A DNA stretch of 64,000 nucleotides from Chitinophagaceae bacterium (GTDB taxonomy: Bacteria; Bacteroidota; Bacteroidia; Chitinophagales; Chitinophagaceae), in NCBI GenBank assembly GCA_016702745.1, contig JADJDJ010000001.1, positions 682,001-746,000 on the forward strand, given 5' to 3'. The position numbers and the translations under genes were made by a program. Shown here one piece after another: positions 15,357-27,648 of the stretch (position 1 is its first letter; each line of letters starts with the position of its first letter). The notes below the pieces were generated by a model. It worked only from the letters and a program-made list of their open reading frames with translations. It did not search any database and was not told the origin of the DNA.

Positions 15357-17017
15357 TTATACTGTCAATTTTTTAATGAGTTCAATTAAGGTGGTCATTT
15401 GAGTTTTTCCTTCGCTGTCATCATGTAGGTTAATTAGTTTAGCTGTCTCCCTTGCAATTAAGTTTTTTGAACTGCTACCAAGTGTTTCAATTGTTTGTTT
15501 TTCATTGTCGGCATAGTCTCCAAATGAAGCTCTCATTGTTGTTTCAAAGTCTGTTCCAAAAACACAGAAGCGGTCAGAGATAGCCCATGTTTCAATTCCT
15601 AAAATTCCGTCCAGTTCTTCATCTTTGATACCGATTGCTTTTAATGCGTCTTTACGTTTAAACCCTTTTTCATCGTCCTTTTTATAGTCGTTGTCAAAAC
15701 AAATGAAAGTTGGGATTTTATATAGAGTAAAAAGTCTCCACCATTTAGCAAGATTGCCTTTTCCACCAACACCTATGATTTCAATTCCAAATTCTGTTGG
15801 GTCAAAACCAAGTTTTTCAAAATAAATAGGTAAAGCTAATTCCTCTGTTGGACCTTCAACAAGGACGATTCTATTGGCGAAAAAACCAGATAAAATATGT
15901 GATGTAGAATTGTTTGCATAAAATGGCACTATGGTTTCTTCTTTTGTCTTTTGAGGATTAGATGCTGTTTTAAGGCAATGAGTATATAATGAAGTAGCGT
16001 TTTGATTTATGTTTAAAGTCGTATCAGAATCTTTGCGTATGAGGTTAATACCTTCAATATAATTTAAGTCCACAAAATAAGGGCTGTGTGTAGTTAAGAT
16101 GATTTGCAAACCATCTTCCGCCATTTTAAACATTTTTTTGCTAACCATTTTTGAGCCAATGGGTGCAAATGTGCTTCTGGCTCGTCAAGTATAAATAACA
16201 AACCTTGACCTAAAAATGATTTTGCATAAGCATGGGCAAAAGACAAAGCTAAAATTTGTTGTTGTCCTGTTCCCAATTCTTCATAGGCTCTTGTTTCGCC
16301 ATCCTCGGTAGGGTGGACACGCAAAGTTTTAAAATAATTACTTGGGTCGTATGCTGAAAAATCAAAGGCAAGAGCATGGGTCATATTCGATAAAACGGTA
16401 TTCGCTATAGACGACATATTCTTACTGAAAATATTAAACGCTTCCACTTCCATGAATGTGGTTTTAATATTCTCAAAAAAGCCTTTCAGTTTTTCAACTC
16501 TCTCTTTATCATCAGTTAGCTTGTCGTGAAAGGCTTTTGTTACTTTTGACAACAAGGTATATTTTGAAGAATAGCTAAGTTGGAAGTTTAAATTTTGTTC
16601 TGAATTTACAACAATGCAAAGAAGTTCTTCTCGCAAGTTTGTACTTACATACAAATTCTCTCTTCCATCCTCGGCTTGAATTGCGTTGAAATTATTTTCT
16701 TTCCCCTTTTGTGCATGGAATTTAAACCCACCGCAAGAAAATTCGGAAGACCTGCCAAGTCTTGCAGTAAAACCAGTAACGCTGGCTTCAATTATTACTT
16801 GATTATTTGTGTCTCTTTTATAATGGTCGTAATCTTCAAGCCTCTTGTATTTCGGATGGAATTCGCCAAACATCAATTCTATTGCTCGAATAATATTTGA
16901 TTTTCCCGAATTGTTTTCTCCAATTAAAACCACAGGTTTATTTTCAGGAAAGTTAATTACTACCTGCTCTGAAATAGAACGGAAACCTTCTATGGTAATT
17001 TGTTTTAACCTTGGCAT
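15357..17017 (-). CDS. OLD-family ATP-dependent nuclease (AAA ATPase plus Toprim), one homopolymer frameshift
   Basis: As written it is split into 17017-16094 and 16148-15357. Adding one base to the T run at 16133-16139 joins them into 553 residues. Seen: Walker A GENNSGKS (33-40), ABC-type ATPase signature region with GTGQQQILALSFAHAY, Walker B LLFILDEPEAHLHP, TTHSPYFVD, then a Toprim domain with VLVEGPTEELALP and CFDNDYKKDDEK. OLD proteins are anti-phage or DNA-processing nucleases; GajA of Gabija is a relative, but no UvrD-like helicase partner is next to it. The start overlaps the end of the hsdMS gene by 13 bp, so it is coupled to the restriction operon. Confidence 0.85.
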
Positions 17018-19316
17018 TCTTCCATTTTAGTTTCAAAAGTCTCGTTGAACATTGCTTTCATTAATGTCTTTCCATGCTTGTCAAGGGTTTCAATTTCTTG
17101 ACTAAGTTTTAAGCATTTGTTCATAAGCAATTCAACTTTCTCAATTATTATTTTTTGTTCCTCTCTTGGTGGAAGTGCAAAAACGAAATTTCTCAAATAA
17201 GTTTGGCTAATGTTAGGTTGCGACATTCCCCAAGAATCTGAAATCATTTTTGCCCGTTGTGCCATTAAGAAATAAAACAGATATTTTGTTTCTATGAATT
17301 CATTAAAAAAGAAACCGCAAATTGCTTGATTGGTACTTGCATCTCTGTTTAAGATTGAAAGTTTTCCTGCTGTTGCTCCATACATTGCTATCAGTAAAGT
17401 TCCTTTTGGAAACAATGTTGCAGAAGATTCTTTTAAACCAACTGCTGATATTTTTTCTTCTGATTCTGCATCTAAATATGTGTCGGTTAATTCGCCAGAT
17501 TTGTACCAAGTAATGTCGCCAAACCAATAGTTTGCATTTGCTCTTAATGGTGTGCCGCCGAAGTTGTTGAATACAAATCCCCAAGTCTGCACCAAACCCA
17601 ATTTTCAGGAATTTCGTGTGGAATTTCATTTTCCGCAATTGGGTCAAGCTCTTTTTCCTTTTTGATTATCTTTTCTATGATTTTTTTCTCTTTGTCTTTT
17701 TTAATGAGTTTGTATAGTTCTGCGGCAGATTCTTTTACTTGATTGTTTTCTCGCCATGAGATTGTCAATTTTCCTTGTATCGCTTCTTTTAGTATTGCAG
17801 TCTTTAAAAGCTTTACTGAATCTTGGTTTTTAAGCAAGCCGATATTTTGAGAAACAATGTTTTCTAAAGTTGGATTTGGTTCTATAAATACTTCATTAAC
17901 AATTTCTGTAATTAAAGATTCTGCTTTAGCATTAGCATTGTCGTACACATCATAGAGTTTGTCTGAACTTTCATATTCAACTACTGTTTCATTTGGGTTT
18001 TTAATATCTAAATCAAAGTTTTTGAGGTCTTTAAAATTTATCTTCCAAGCTACTTCGTTTTCAGTTCTATTATTCCACCATTCAATTAAATTTTTGAATT
18101 CATCAAATTGAATAGGTTTTGTTTTTGAGTAGCTCTTTTGTCCAGCAGGCAATTTGTGTTCGTAGTACCATATTTCATTAGTCGGTGAACCCTTTTCAAA
18201 AAACAACAAGTTTGTACTTACTGCTGCTGGAAAAAATGTGCTCTGAGGCATTCTAATAATTGTATGCAAATTACAGTCAGTCAATAATTTTTCTCTGATT
18301 CTTGATTTTATCCCTTCGCCTGTAATTGAACCATCAGGTAATACAATTGCACATCTGCCATTTGGTTTTAAAAGTTGTATCATTAGAATTACAAACAAGT
18401 CAGCAGATTCTTTACACCTGTAAGTTGAAGGAAAGTTTGTTTCTACTCCGTCTGCAATGCTTGCTCCAAAAGGTGGATTTGCAAGAATAACATCAACCTG
18501 GTCTTTCTTGCCAATGCTATTGTATTCCTTTTTTAAACTGTCTATGTAATGGTAATCTGGAACATCAATTTCATGAAGAATTAAGTTGGTTAAGCCTAAC
18601 ACATAAGCAACTGGTTTTAATTCCCAACCGATTATTGAATTTTGCAAAATGGCTTCATCGTCAACAGTATTTACATACTTATCTCTTACATGGTCAATAG
18701 CCGCAGACAGGAAACCCCCTGTACCCGCCGCTGGGTCTAATACTTTTTCGCCCAATTTCGGGTCTGTCATCATCGTCATTAATTGAGTTACGGCTCTTGG
18801 CGTATAGTATTCGCCTTTGTTGCCAGCATCTCTCAATTCTTGTAAAATGCTTTCGTAAATATTGCCAAAAACGTGTTTGTCTTCGGATTTGGTAAAGTCA
18901 ATCTCGTTTAGCTTGTTAATTACTTTACGCATTTCATAACCACTTTTCATGTAGTTATTTGTGCCATCAAAAACTTCTTTTACAATTAAAGCCCGTTTTG
19001 GATTTGTTGAACTTTTTATTTCTCTTAATGTTAGAAAAAGACCTTTGTTTGTCAGTTCGTTGCTGTCAATAAAGTTTATCAATTCATCACCAGTAATTCC
19101 TTCAGGATTTGTTGCCCAATTTCTCCATTGAAATTTTTCGGGAATAACAGAAACGTAGTTGTCTTTTATTACCTCAAGCTCTTGGTCTTTGTCGTCCATG
19201 ATTTTAAGAAACAACATCCAACCTAATTGCTCCAATCGTTGAGCATCACCAGAGATACCTCTATCTTGTCTCATTATGTTTCTTATGTTGCTTATTACTG
19301 CTCCTACATTTGCCAT
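17005..19316 (-). CDS. hsdM: Type I restriction methyltransferase HsdM fused to a single-TRD HsdS, one frameshift
   Basis: Residues ~1-480 are HsdM: an N-terminal helical domain, LDPAAGTGGF (S-adenosylmethionine site) and ILANPPFGAS (catalytic NPPF), for N6-adenine methylation. Around residue 500 it passes into an HsdS-type linker (LKEAIQGKLTISWREN) and one target recognition domain beginning at IPENWVWCRLGDL. The frame breaks there (near 17557); adding one C gives TTSGGTPLRANANYW, the canonical TRD start, and 770 residues in all. Only one TRD and the final helix (REEQKIIIEKVELLM) follow, so two copies would be needed to read a bipartite site. It starts 3 bp after hsdR ends. Confidence 0.85.
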
Positions 19317-19319
19317 TTC

Positions 19320-21704
19320 TTATGCTACTTTATAAAGTTCGTTTTCTAATTCTTTTAATGCTTGTATGTAATTTTCCTTTCCACCAAAAGCATTAATTAT
19401 TTCAAGTGGGGAACCCAATTTATTTAACGGGTCAAGTTTTAAAACATCCAGACTTTCAATAGTGAGCAAATCATCGTCTGCGTATTTGTCAAGCAGGCTT
19501 TGGATTACGGATTGAGCTTTCTCTCCATATTTAGTAAAGTAGTTTCGTTTCTTTACATTGTTTGCTCTTTCTTTTCTTGTTAATGGTTTTGCCTCATAAG
19601 CAACATGACAAATCAAATCAAAAGGGTCAAAGTCTTTTCCTATTTCTTCTTTAAGTGCTTCAAAGAAAATGCCTTGCTGTTCCAATGCTTCCACAATTGC
19701 CTTTTTCTTGTCAGCATTTTTCCATGAACTTAAAAAGCTTTCAAGTGTTGCGTATTTCTCAATTACATTTTTCTTGGTGTAATCTTTTAAACTCTCTGTT
19801 ATTATCCTTCCGTCAACACCCAGATACTGTACTCTTTCATTTACAATTCTAACCGCAACGCCATTAACTCTGATTTTTTCTCTTGGGTCTGGTTCTTCAA
19901 CAATAAAACCTCCACCTTCTATAATTGGGTATTCAGGTGTAGGAAAATCAACAGTACCGCCTTCAACTACGTCAATAATTGGTTCGTCCGTGGTTTCATC
20001 ATCTGTGCCAGAAATATCATCATCTTCCGTAACATCTTTTATCATCACTGGGTCACCGTCAAAATTTGGGTCAGCAAAAAGATTGGTTACATTTCTAAAA
20101 TCCATTATTGTAAAATACGTTTTTCCGTATTCTTCATTAATTCGTGTTCCTCTTCCGATAATCTGTTTAAATTCTGTTGGTGAACCGATATTACTATCTA
20201 AAACAATTAATTTGCAAGTTTGAGCATCAACGCCAGTAGTCATTAATTTTGAAGTAGTCGCAATAACTGGATAACGTTCGCTTGGATTAATAAAGCTGTC
20301 AAGTTCTCTTTTTCCTTCTTCGTTGTCGCCAGTTATTTGCATAACATACTTATTGTTTTTGGCAACCAAATCTGCATTGGCGTTAGCCAATGCGGTTCTC
20401 ATGCCTTCGGCATGTTCAATGTCAATGCAAAAAACAATTGTTTTAGCAAAGCGGTCATTCCCTTTTAGAAATTCAGTTATTTTTCTTGCAACTAATTCTC
20501 TGCGTTCATCAACAACTATGTTTTTGTCAAAATCGGTTCTGTTGTAAATTCTATCTTCAACGGGATTTCCGTTCTTATCTAAAAAGCCTTTTGTTGGTCG
20601 CCATCCTTCCGCATCAATGTCAAGCGTTACTTTTATTACTTTGTATGGTGCTAGAAAACCGTCATCAATTCCTTGCCTTAGGGAATAAGTATAAACTGGC
20701 TCTCCGAAATAATGAATATTTGAAGTTTCAGTTGTTTCTTTTGGCGTTGCTGTCATGCCAAGGTGTGTCGCAGTTTTAAAGTAGTCTAATATTTCACGCC
20801 ACTTGCTTTCTTCTTTTGCACTTCCTCTGTGGCACTCATCGACAACTATTAAATCAAAAAATTCTGGACTGAATTGTTTGTAAGCATCATCTGATTTGCT
20901 GTCTGACAAGTCTTAATATAATGCTAAATATACGTTGTAAGCTGTGTCAATATTTTTGTGCTTAATGATTGTCATTGCATCTTTAAAGTGCCTGAAATCA
21001 CCTCTTGCTGTTTGGTCAATGAGTGAAGTTCTGTCTGCTAAAAACAGAATCCGCTTTTTTGCTCCACTTTTCCAAAGCCTGTAAATAATTTGAAATGCTG
21101 TGTAAGTTTTTCCTGTGCCTGTTGCCATTACCAAAAGAATTCTGTCTTGCTTTTTCGCAACTGCTTCAATGGTTCTGTTAATAGCAATTTGTTGGTAATA
21201 TCTTGGGGAACGACCCGAACCGTCCAAAAAATAGTCTGTCGAAACAACGTTTTCAACTTCTTTGGTTTCAATTCCTTTATACTTTTTGTACTTCTCCCAG
21301 AGTTGTTCAGGGCTTGGGAATTCGTCATTTAAAAGTTCTGTTTCAATTAGTCCGCTTGTAACAGTCTTATCATGGAAATAAAAACCGTCTCCGTTGCTAC
21401 TAAATACAAAAGGAATATCCAAAGTGCTGGCATAACCTAATGCTTGTTGAATTCCAGCTTTTACTGAATGGTTGTTGTCTTTGGCCTCAATGATTGCAAT
21501 AGGTACGTTTGGTTTGTAGAACAAAATGTAATCGGCAAATTTTCGTTTTCCTCTTGCTGTAATCTTGCCTTTTACATAAATGCGTCCGTCAGTAAAAAAT
21601 ATTTCCCGTCCAAGTTGAGTATGTTCGTCCCAGCCAGCCTTTGTCACAGCAGGAGTAATGTACTTTTCTTTTATGTCGGATTCTGATAAATCTTTTTTGG
21701 TCAT
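19320..21704 (-). pseudogene. hsdR: Type I restriction endonuclease HsdR, interrupted by an in-frame TAA
   Basis: The reading frame is continuous for 794 codons except for one TAA at 20915-20913 (NVYLALY-stop-DLSDSK), probably a CAA to TAA change, so this is not a frame shift. N-terminal nuclease domain: ADYILFYKPNVPIAIIEAK gives the PD-ExK residues. Then a superfamily 2 translocase: MATGTGKT, LFLADRTSLIDQ, VVDECHRG, GMTATP, FKQIIGRGTR. Family role: ATP-driven translocation and cleavage of unmodified DNA. The stop removes everything after Walker A, so restriction is lost unless there is readthrough or a base error. A TTG at 20909 could restart the helicase part. Confidence 0.85.
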
Positions 21705-21830
21705 GCTGGTGATGCGGTTGGTTTTGACTGTTTGTAGGTAAATTTAACTCTTTTAGTTTTTTTAGGCGATGTTTTGTGAGTTATGTAAGAGTATCGGGTT
21801 TTTCAATTTATTATTTCAAGTGCTATTTGT

Positions 21831-22072
21831 TGGGTGGTGGGTGGGCTTTGGTGTCCAGTAATGATATGTTGCTTAAGTGTCGAACAAATGATGATAGATA
21901 TTCGTCAGCCGGGGTGGGTGGGCTGTGCGTTGGCATTTTTAGCTCTTTGCAAGGTTGGCTTTGTGTCGGGGTTTTGTGTGCCTTGCAATGTGCTAAAAAT
22001 AGCGTAGGGTCGTGTCGGCAAAGTCATGGATGTTTAAATGTTTGCAGGATGTCGTTTAGGGTGACGTACAAC
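21831..22072 (-). repeat. 242-bp conserved end of large cassettes (copy in c8)
   Basis: Starts TGGGTGGTGGGTGGGCTT and runs to the core GTACAAC. It is a direct repeat of 27649-27891 with scattered differences. It includes a strong hairpin at 21935-22000 (ATTTTTAGCTCTTTGCAAGG pairing with CCTTGCAATGTGCTAAAAAT). It lies upstream of hsdR, so it may hold the promoter of the cassette, but I see no clear -7 box. No gene is seen in 21705-22065. Confidence 0.6.
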
Positions 22073-22259
22073 GGTAGGGCTTGCTGCTGTGCTGGTATTT
22101 TATAATGTCCAGCCCGGAACTGCAGCCCAATTGAAAAACTGAAGTTGAAGTTAACAACAAAAAGCTAAATAGAAATTCGTCAGCCGGATAATAGCTGATA
22201 GCGATATGCAGCTCATTGTTACTACGTCAGCCAGCATAGAAGCAAACCCAATGTTGTAT
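22066..22259 (-). other. attC-like recombination site I (of large cassette c9)
   Basis: Left core GTACAAC (22066-22072, tag of c8), arm GGGCTTGCTGCTGTGCTGG; right arm CCAGCATAGAAGCAAACCC, core GTTGTAT (22253-22259, tag of c9). Same arm family as site H. The c9 tag returns as ATACAAC at 27885-27891. Confidence 0.6.
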
Positions 22260-22340
22260 GTTCGCCCTTCGTCTTGGTAACTTGAATTGAAGGTATGTGT
22301 CCACCGTGGCAGGGTGTGTCCCGGAAGCGTTGGAACAAGG

Positions 22341-22401
22341 CAGGCTCTTTTGCAAGGTTGGCTTTTGTGTGTCGGCTTTGTGTGCCTTGCAAATGTGCCT
22401 G
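22341..22401 (-). repeat. Large-cassette end hairpin (c9, distal end)
   Basis: CAGGCTCTTTTGCAAGG pairs with CCTTGCAAATGTGCCTG, around a loop with GGCTTTTGTGTGTCGGC. Near-identical to the hairpin at 15278-15338. Together with 22260-22340 it forms the distal end of cassette c9, which carries no gene up to 22458. Confidence 0.55.
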
Positions 22402-22458
22402 ACTTGGTGCGTTGGCTTATTTGTAACTTTAAGGCTACTCCAATATTTGCAACCACTA

Positions 22459-22709
22459 TTAATTATTTAGCTGTTGCTTCTCTTTATAATTGCTGGTTAT
22501 TAAATTCTTAATAGAATTTTCCAATCTTACATTCTCCTGCATTTCTCTTAAAACTTCACTATGGCTATTCATCAATTCTAATTCAAGCCTTGTAATTTCT
22601 TTGCTAAGGTTTTCAACCTTTATTTTCTTTAGAAAAAGGCAAACAGAAACGAAAGAATATTTGACACAATAAATAAAAGTATTACTTCAATAAAAGAAAG
22701 GTTTTCCAT
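22459..22709 (-). CDS. Small protein with membrane anchor and coiled coil (one homopolymer frameshift)
   Basis: The written frame stops after 26 codons. Adding one base to the A run at 22633-22637 gives 83 codons: MENLSFIEVILLFIVSNILS then SFLFAFFLKKIK as a membrane helix, followed by a charged heptad-like stretch (NLSKEITRLELELMNSHSE). No family recognised. It lies downstream of the giant surface protein gene, separated by a strong terminator stem, inside cassette c9. Confidence 0.5.
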
Positions 22710-22734
22710 ATAAATATTACAATTTAGATATTAA

Positions 22735-22770
22735 AAACTGAAAGGACGGAGTAACCCATCCTTTCAGTTT
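22735..22770 (-). terminator. Terminator of the giant surface protein gene
   Basis: AAACTGAAAGGA and TCCTTTCAGTTT form a perfect 12-bp stem around a 12-base loop. It lies 34 bp after the stop of the large gene, with a T-rich flank on the minus strand. Confidence 0.75.
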
Positions 22771-22803
22771 ATGTGTATAACGCTTAACCCAAAACTATCA
22801 GCA

Positions 22804-25800
22804 TTATTTAAATACCACTTTAGTCAATGTAGTCTCATTGTAATGGCTGCTTACAATTTTTAAAACATACACACCACTTGCAAGTCCATTTCTTTGCATT
22901 GTTATTAACTGGTTGGGCTGTGCATTAGTTATCGTTTTGATATTTACTGTTCTGCCTGCTGCATCCGTTAATTGTATGCTGTAATTACCTCTGGCATTAC
23001 TACCCAATTCAGCATTTACAAAATCAACCGCAGGGTTGGGATAAATACTGATTTGGTTTTTACCTCCACTCATCCTTACTACTACTACACTGCTATAAAC
23101 AAACCGTCCATCCTGGTCAATCATTTTCAACCGCAGGTAATAAACAGGCTGCGTATAATTAATTAAAGTAAACTGATAATTATTAACAGACAAGTTTCGT
23201 GCTGGCACCATGCCACCGGTTGAATAAGCAGAACCATTGGTGCTATACTCAACTTCATACCTGCTTACATTTATTTCAGCCTCTGCCCTCCAGCTTACAT
23301 TAATATCATTACCATTTCTTATTGCATTAAAGCTAATCAGCGTAAGCGGAAGTGTAAATGGTGTGCCTACCGGAATGGTATATGCCGCTACATTACTTAA
23401 ATTTCCTGTATTGTCGTATGCTGCATAGTTGAAAGTAACATTACCACTATACCCTGCAGCCGGGTCTAACCTTAGCCCTGCTGCCTGAGTTGGAGTTAAA
23501 GCAATACCGCCGGGATTGGCTGCAAGTACAGCCGCAGTTAAATCTGCAAAACCACCGCTACAAGTTGCACCGGTAGGTGTTGGCGGGCATGGTATGCTGA
23601 TAACACCTTGCGATGTTGGCGGCACACTTGTTATCCTGTATGAACTTATTGTACCATCTGCATCTGCGCTGTTTAAGCCGGGTATCGTTGTTGGCCCGTT
23701 TGTATTAAACATTTTTGGAGCTACCACATCATTTGACAGTGGTGGTAAACCTGTAACAGGAATGGTATAAGTAGTACTGTTGCTTATTATGCCACTGTTA
23801 TCTGTTGCATGGTAATTGAAAATAACTTCTCCCTGGTAACCCGGTGCAGGGTCAAAACGCATACCAGCCATTTGTGTTGGCGTTAATGGAATACCGCCTG
23901 TTATATAGTTAGCCAGTACTGCGGCAGTTAAATCCTGAAAGCCGCCAGTACAAGTAGCACCTGTTAGTGTAGGCGGACAAGGCACACTTAATACACCTTG
24001 CGATGTAAGCGGTAGTGATTCTATTTGATAGCTTGCTATTGTACCATCAGCATCTGCTGCTATTAAGCCCGGTATAGTTGTTGGCCCGTTTGTTTGCGGC
24101 ATAGCTGGCGCTACCACTGCATTTGCAACAGGTGGTAAACTGGTAACGGGGATTGTATAAACTGCACCTGCACTTGATGCACCGCTATTATCTATTGTAG
24201 TATAAGCAAATTCTACATTGCCTGCAAAATTTGGTGCAGGGTCAAAACGCATACCTGCCGCCTGTGTTGGAGTTAAAACAATGCCAGCAGGGTTAGCCGC
24301 TAAAACAGCCGGTGTTAAATCTGCAAATCCTCCGGTACAGGTTGCACCTGTTGGTGTAGGCGGGCAAGGAATACTTAATACACCTTGTGCCGCCTGTGGT
24401 ACAGAAATTAAAGTATAGCTTGCAATCGTTCCATCAGCATCTGTACCTAATAATGATGGCACTGCTGTAGGCCCGTTTGTATTAGTCATTGACGGGGTTA
24501 AGATATTTCTTGCTACTGGTGGTATATTACCAGTACCAGATACCGGAAGTGTATAAGTGGAAACATTGCTTTGCAAACCGCTATTGTCAACAGCCGCATA
24601 CTTAAATGCTGCCAAACCTGTAAATCCTGCCGTGGGGTCAAAGCGTAATGCAGCCGCTTGTGCAGGCGTTAATGAAATACCATTAAGGTTTGCTGCCAAT
24701 ACTGCTGCGGTTAAGTTTACAAAACCACCAGTACAAGTTCCACCAGTCGGTGTTGGCGGGCAAGGTACACTCAATACACCTTGCGAAGCATCAGGCACAC
24801 TAAGCAAGGTATAGCTTGCAATAGTACCATCGGCATCTGTGCCACTTAAAGCCGTAACTGCTGTAACACCATTTGTATTTGGCATTACTGTGTTTACAAT
24901 ATCGCCGGTAACAGGTGGCTGTGGTGCCATTGTAATATTGTAGCTGGCAGTGTTGCTTACATTACCACTGTTATCTGTAGTTGTATAATTAAATGGGGCA
25001 GTACCGCTAAAGCCTGTTGCAGGGTCAAACCTGATAGCGGCTGCTTGTGCAGGGGTTAATACAATACCACCGGGATTTGCTGCTAGCACTGCAGGTGTTA
25101 AACTAACAAAACCGCCGGTACAAGTACCGCCTGTTGGTGTTGGCGGGCAAGGTACGCTTAGTACACCTTGCGTTGCCGTAGGAACTGTGGTAATATTAAA
25201 AGATGCTATCGTACCATCAGCATCGCTGCCGGATAATACCGGTATTACTGTTGGCCCTGCATTAAATGGAACAAAGGTATTAATGTTAGTTGCTGTTGGT
25301 GGTGTATTGGCAATGGGTAAATTATATGTTGCAATGTTGCTTACCGAACCGGTATTATCGGTTGCAGTGTAAGTAAATGATGCTGTTCCTGTAAAGCCCG
25401 GCGCAGGGTCAAAAAATAATCTTGCTGCTTCGGCAGGTGTTAATACAGTTCCTGCATTTAAAGCTGCAAAGCCACCTGTACAAGTTGTACCTGCTGGTGT
25501 AGATGGGCATGAGACTCTCAACACACCCTGACCAACCGGTGGAATACTGCCGATTGTATAGGATGCAACAGTGCCATCCAAATCAGTTGCTGATAATGAC
25601 GGTATAGCTGTATTTCCTAAACTGTTATTAATAGATTGCGAAGTAATATTATCTGCTAATGGTGGCCTTGCTGTAGTGGCAGAAGCTGTTACCGGTATAG
25701 TATAATTAGCAGTGTTACTTGTATTACCGCTGTTATCAACTGCATTGTAATTAAAAGTAGCATTACCAATAAAACCGATAGCAGGGTCAAAACGCATACC

Positions 25801-27329
25801 CGCCATTTGTGTGGCTGTTAATGGAATGCCTGAAGGGTAGCCGGAAAGAATTGCAGCAGTCAAATCCTGAAAGCCACCTGTACAGGTTGCTCCTGTTAGT
25901 GTTGGCGGACAAGGCACACTTAATACACCTTGTACGGTTGGCGGCAATGTTGTTAATTGATACGTTGATATAGTTCCATCAACATCCGAAGAATTTAAAC
26001 CTTGTATGGCAGTTGGCCCGTTGGTATTAGGCATACTGTTTTCCATTATATTATTAGATACCGGCGGCAAAGCAATTACCGGAAGTGTGTAGGTTGCAGT
26101 ATTGCTTATATTACCATCATTATCTGTAGCATTAAAAGTAAATGAGGCATTGCCTGTAAAATTTGGTGCAGGGTCAAACCGCATTGCTGCGGCCTGTGTA
26201 GGCGTTAATACTATACCACCGGGATTGGCGGCTAATACTGCTGCTGTTAAATCTGCAAAACCACCTGTACAGGTTGCTCCGGTTGGCGTTGGTGGACAAG
26301 GAATACTTAAAACACCCTGTGCAGCAGAAGGTACAGTAGTAATTTTATAGCTCGCAACAGTACCATCTAAATCTGATGCTGTTAAACCGGGTATTGCTGT
26401 TGCAGCATTACCTTGTAGCATTGGAGTATTTAAAAAATTATCAGCAGTTGGTGGATATTCAGGAATTACTTTGGTAAAAGCAATATCACCAATCGCAATG
26501 GCTTGTCCTGCCGGATTGCCGGTTGCACCGGGTCCCTGGTCCCATAATATTGTTATCTCTGTAACAGGGTTACCAAACTGTACATAAACTGTGGCTCCCT
26601 GTGTGGTTATACTATTGGTTGCAGCATTGGCATTAAAAGTCGAATTACCGAATGCAGAATTTCCACTAATCAATACAGTATCGGGGCCAGTTGCTGTTGC
26701 CTGAAATTTTGTAACAATTGGGTTAGGTACTGCAACGGTACCGTTTTTGCCAGTAATGGTTATTCTGTCAACATAGGTTAATGGGCTTGTTCTATCCATA
26801 TCCCCTACATAAAAGATACGCCGTTAACGGGTCTTGTAAAAGTTATTACTGTGATAACAGTTGAAGTAAGCGTATTCCAGTTAACCCATTGAACTAATGG
26901 ACTGCCAGCAGTAGTTCCCGGCAGAAACCAGTTTACACCTCCTGTAGCTCCAACTATTGGAGAGTTATTCTGAAAGGCATCATTGGCTGCTGCACCCGGC
27001 GCACTAACATTACCGGCAGGGCTTGTGTTTGTAATAACTACCGTAGCGTCAATACCAGAACCACCAATATTTGTTACGGTTTTGGAGTAAGTAGGCCCTA
27101 CCCATGATGTAGAACCCCAATTTAAATTGTAGGTTTGTGCATTTAAAATGTTACTGCAAAAAAGGGTAACAACTAATAGTAAAATTGGTAGAAGAGCTTT
27201 TTTTTTAATAGCAGAAACAAAGTTGTTTTTGAAAATAAAATTTCCAAAACACTGGCTGTCAAACAATTGGGGGGGGGTAAGATGACTTACATTAAAAACA
27301 TGGCTTGAACTTTTGTAAAGATTTTTCAT
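22804..27329 (-). CDS. Giant eight-repeat secreted surface protein with T9SS C-terminal domain (one frameshift)
   Basis: As written it is split near 26807 (27377-26805 and 26799-22804). Adding one base (ATGTAGGGG to ATGGTAGGGG) joins them, ~1508 residues from the ATG at 27329. A basic stretch and hydrophobic helix (KKKALLPILLLVVTLFCS) ending at NAQ form the signal peptide. After a ~200-residue N-terminal domain come eight ~125-residue repeats, each with PP...D.DGTIASY, CPPTPTGATCTGGF, LTPTQAAAMRFDP and YTATDNSG; they resemble tandem Ig or cadherin-like repeats. The last ~80 residues (ISIYPNPAVDF... SGVYVLKIV) are a Por-secretion sorting domain. It is probably exported by type IX secretion and attached to the surface as an adhesin. 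Confidence 0.8.
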
Positions 27330-27648
27330 CAAAAATGATTTTTTAAATGTTGGATAATACATGTTAGTTGGACACAAAGCTAACTAAGTTGCACAATAAC
27401 GCAAAAAGACCGGGTTTATTACTTATACACTTATACACATAGGTTATTATTCCGATTTGGATTTATGTGTCTGCCGAAAAATAAAAAATATAAGGTGTTG
27501 GGTGTGTCGTGCCTTGTATGGTCTGTCATTAGTAAAATTGTTATTGTTAGTTTGGGTTGCTGCAATGTCTGTCCAATGTTAGTATTGTCGCTGGATAGGC
27601 TTGCAGGTATTGGTATTACCGAAATGCAGAGAATAGAATTTTGTCCGC

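Noticed and set aside
15357..17017. OLD-type gene considered as GajA of a Gabija system
   Set aside because: No UvrD-like helicase gene lies next to it; the neighbours are a type I restriction operon.
22972..26350. Several plus-strand open frames of 60-85 codons
   Set aside because: They recur once per protein repeat because they are the reverse complement of the repetitive giant gene; the minus frame is long, has a signal peptide and a T9SS domain.
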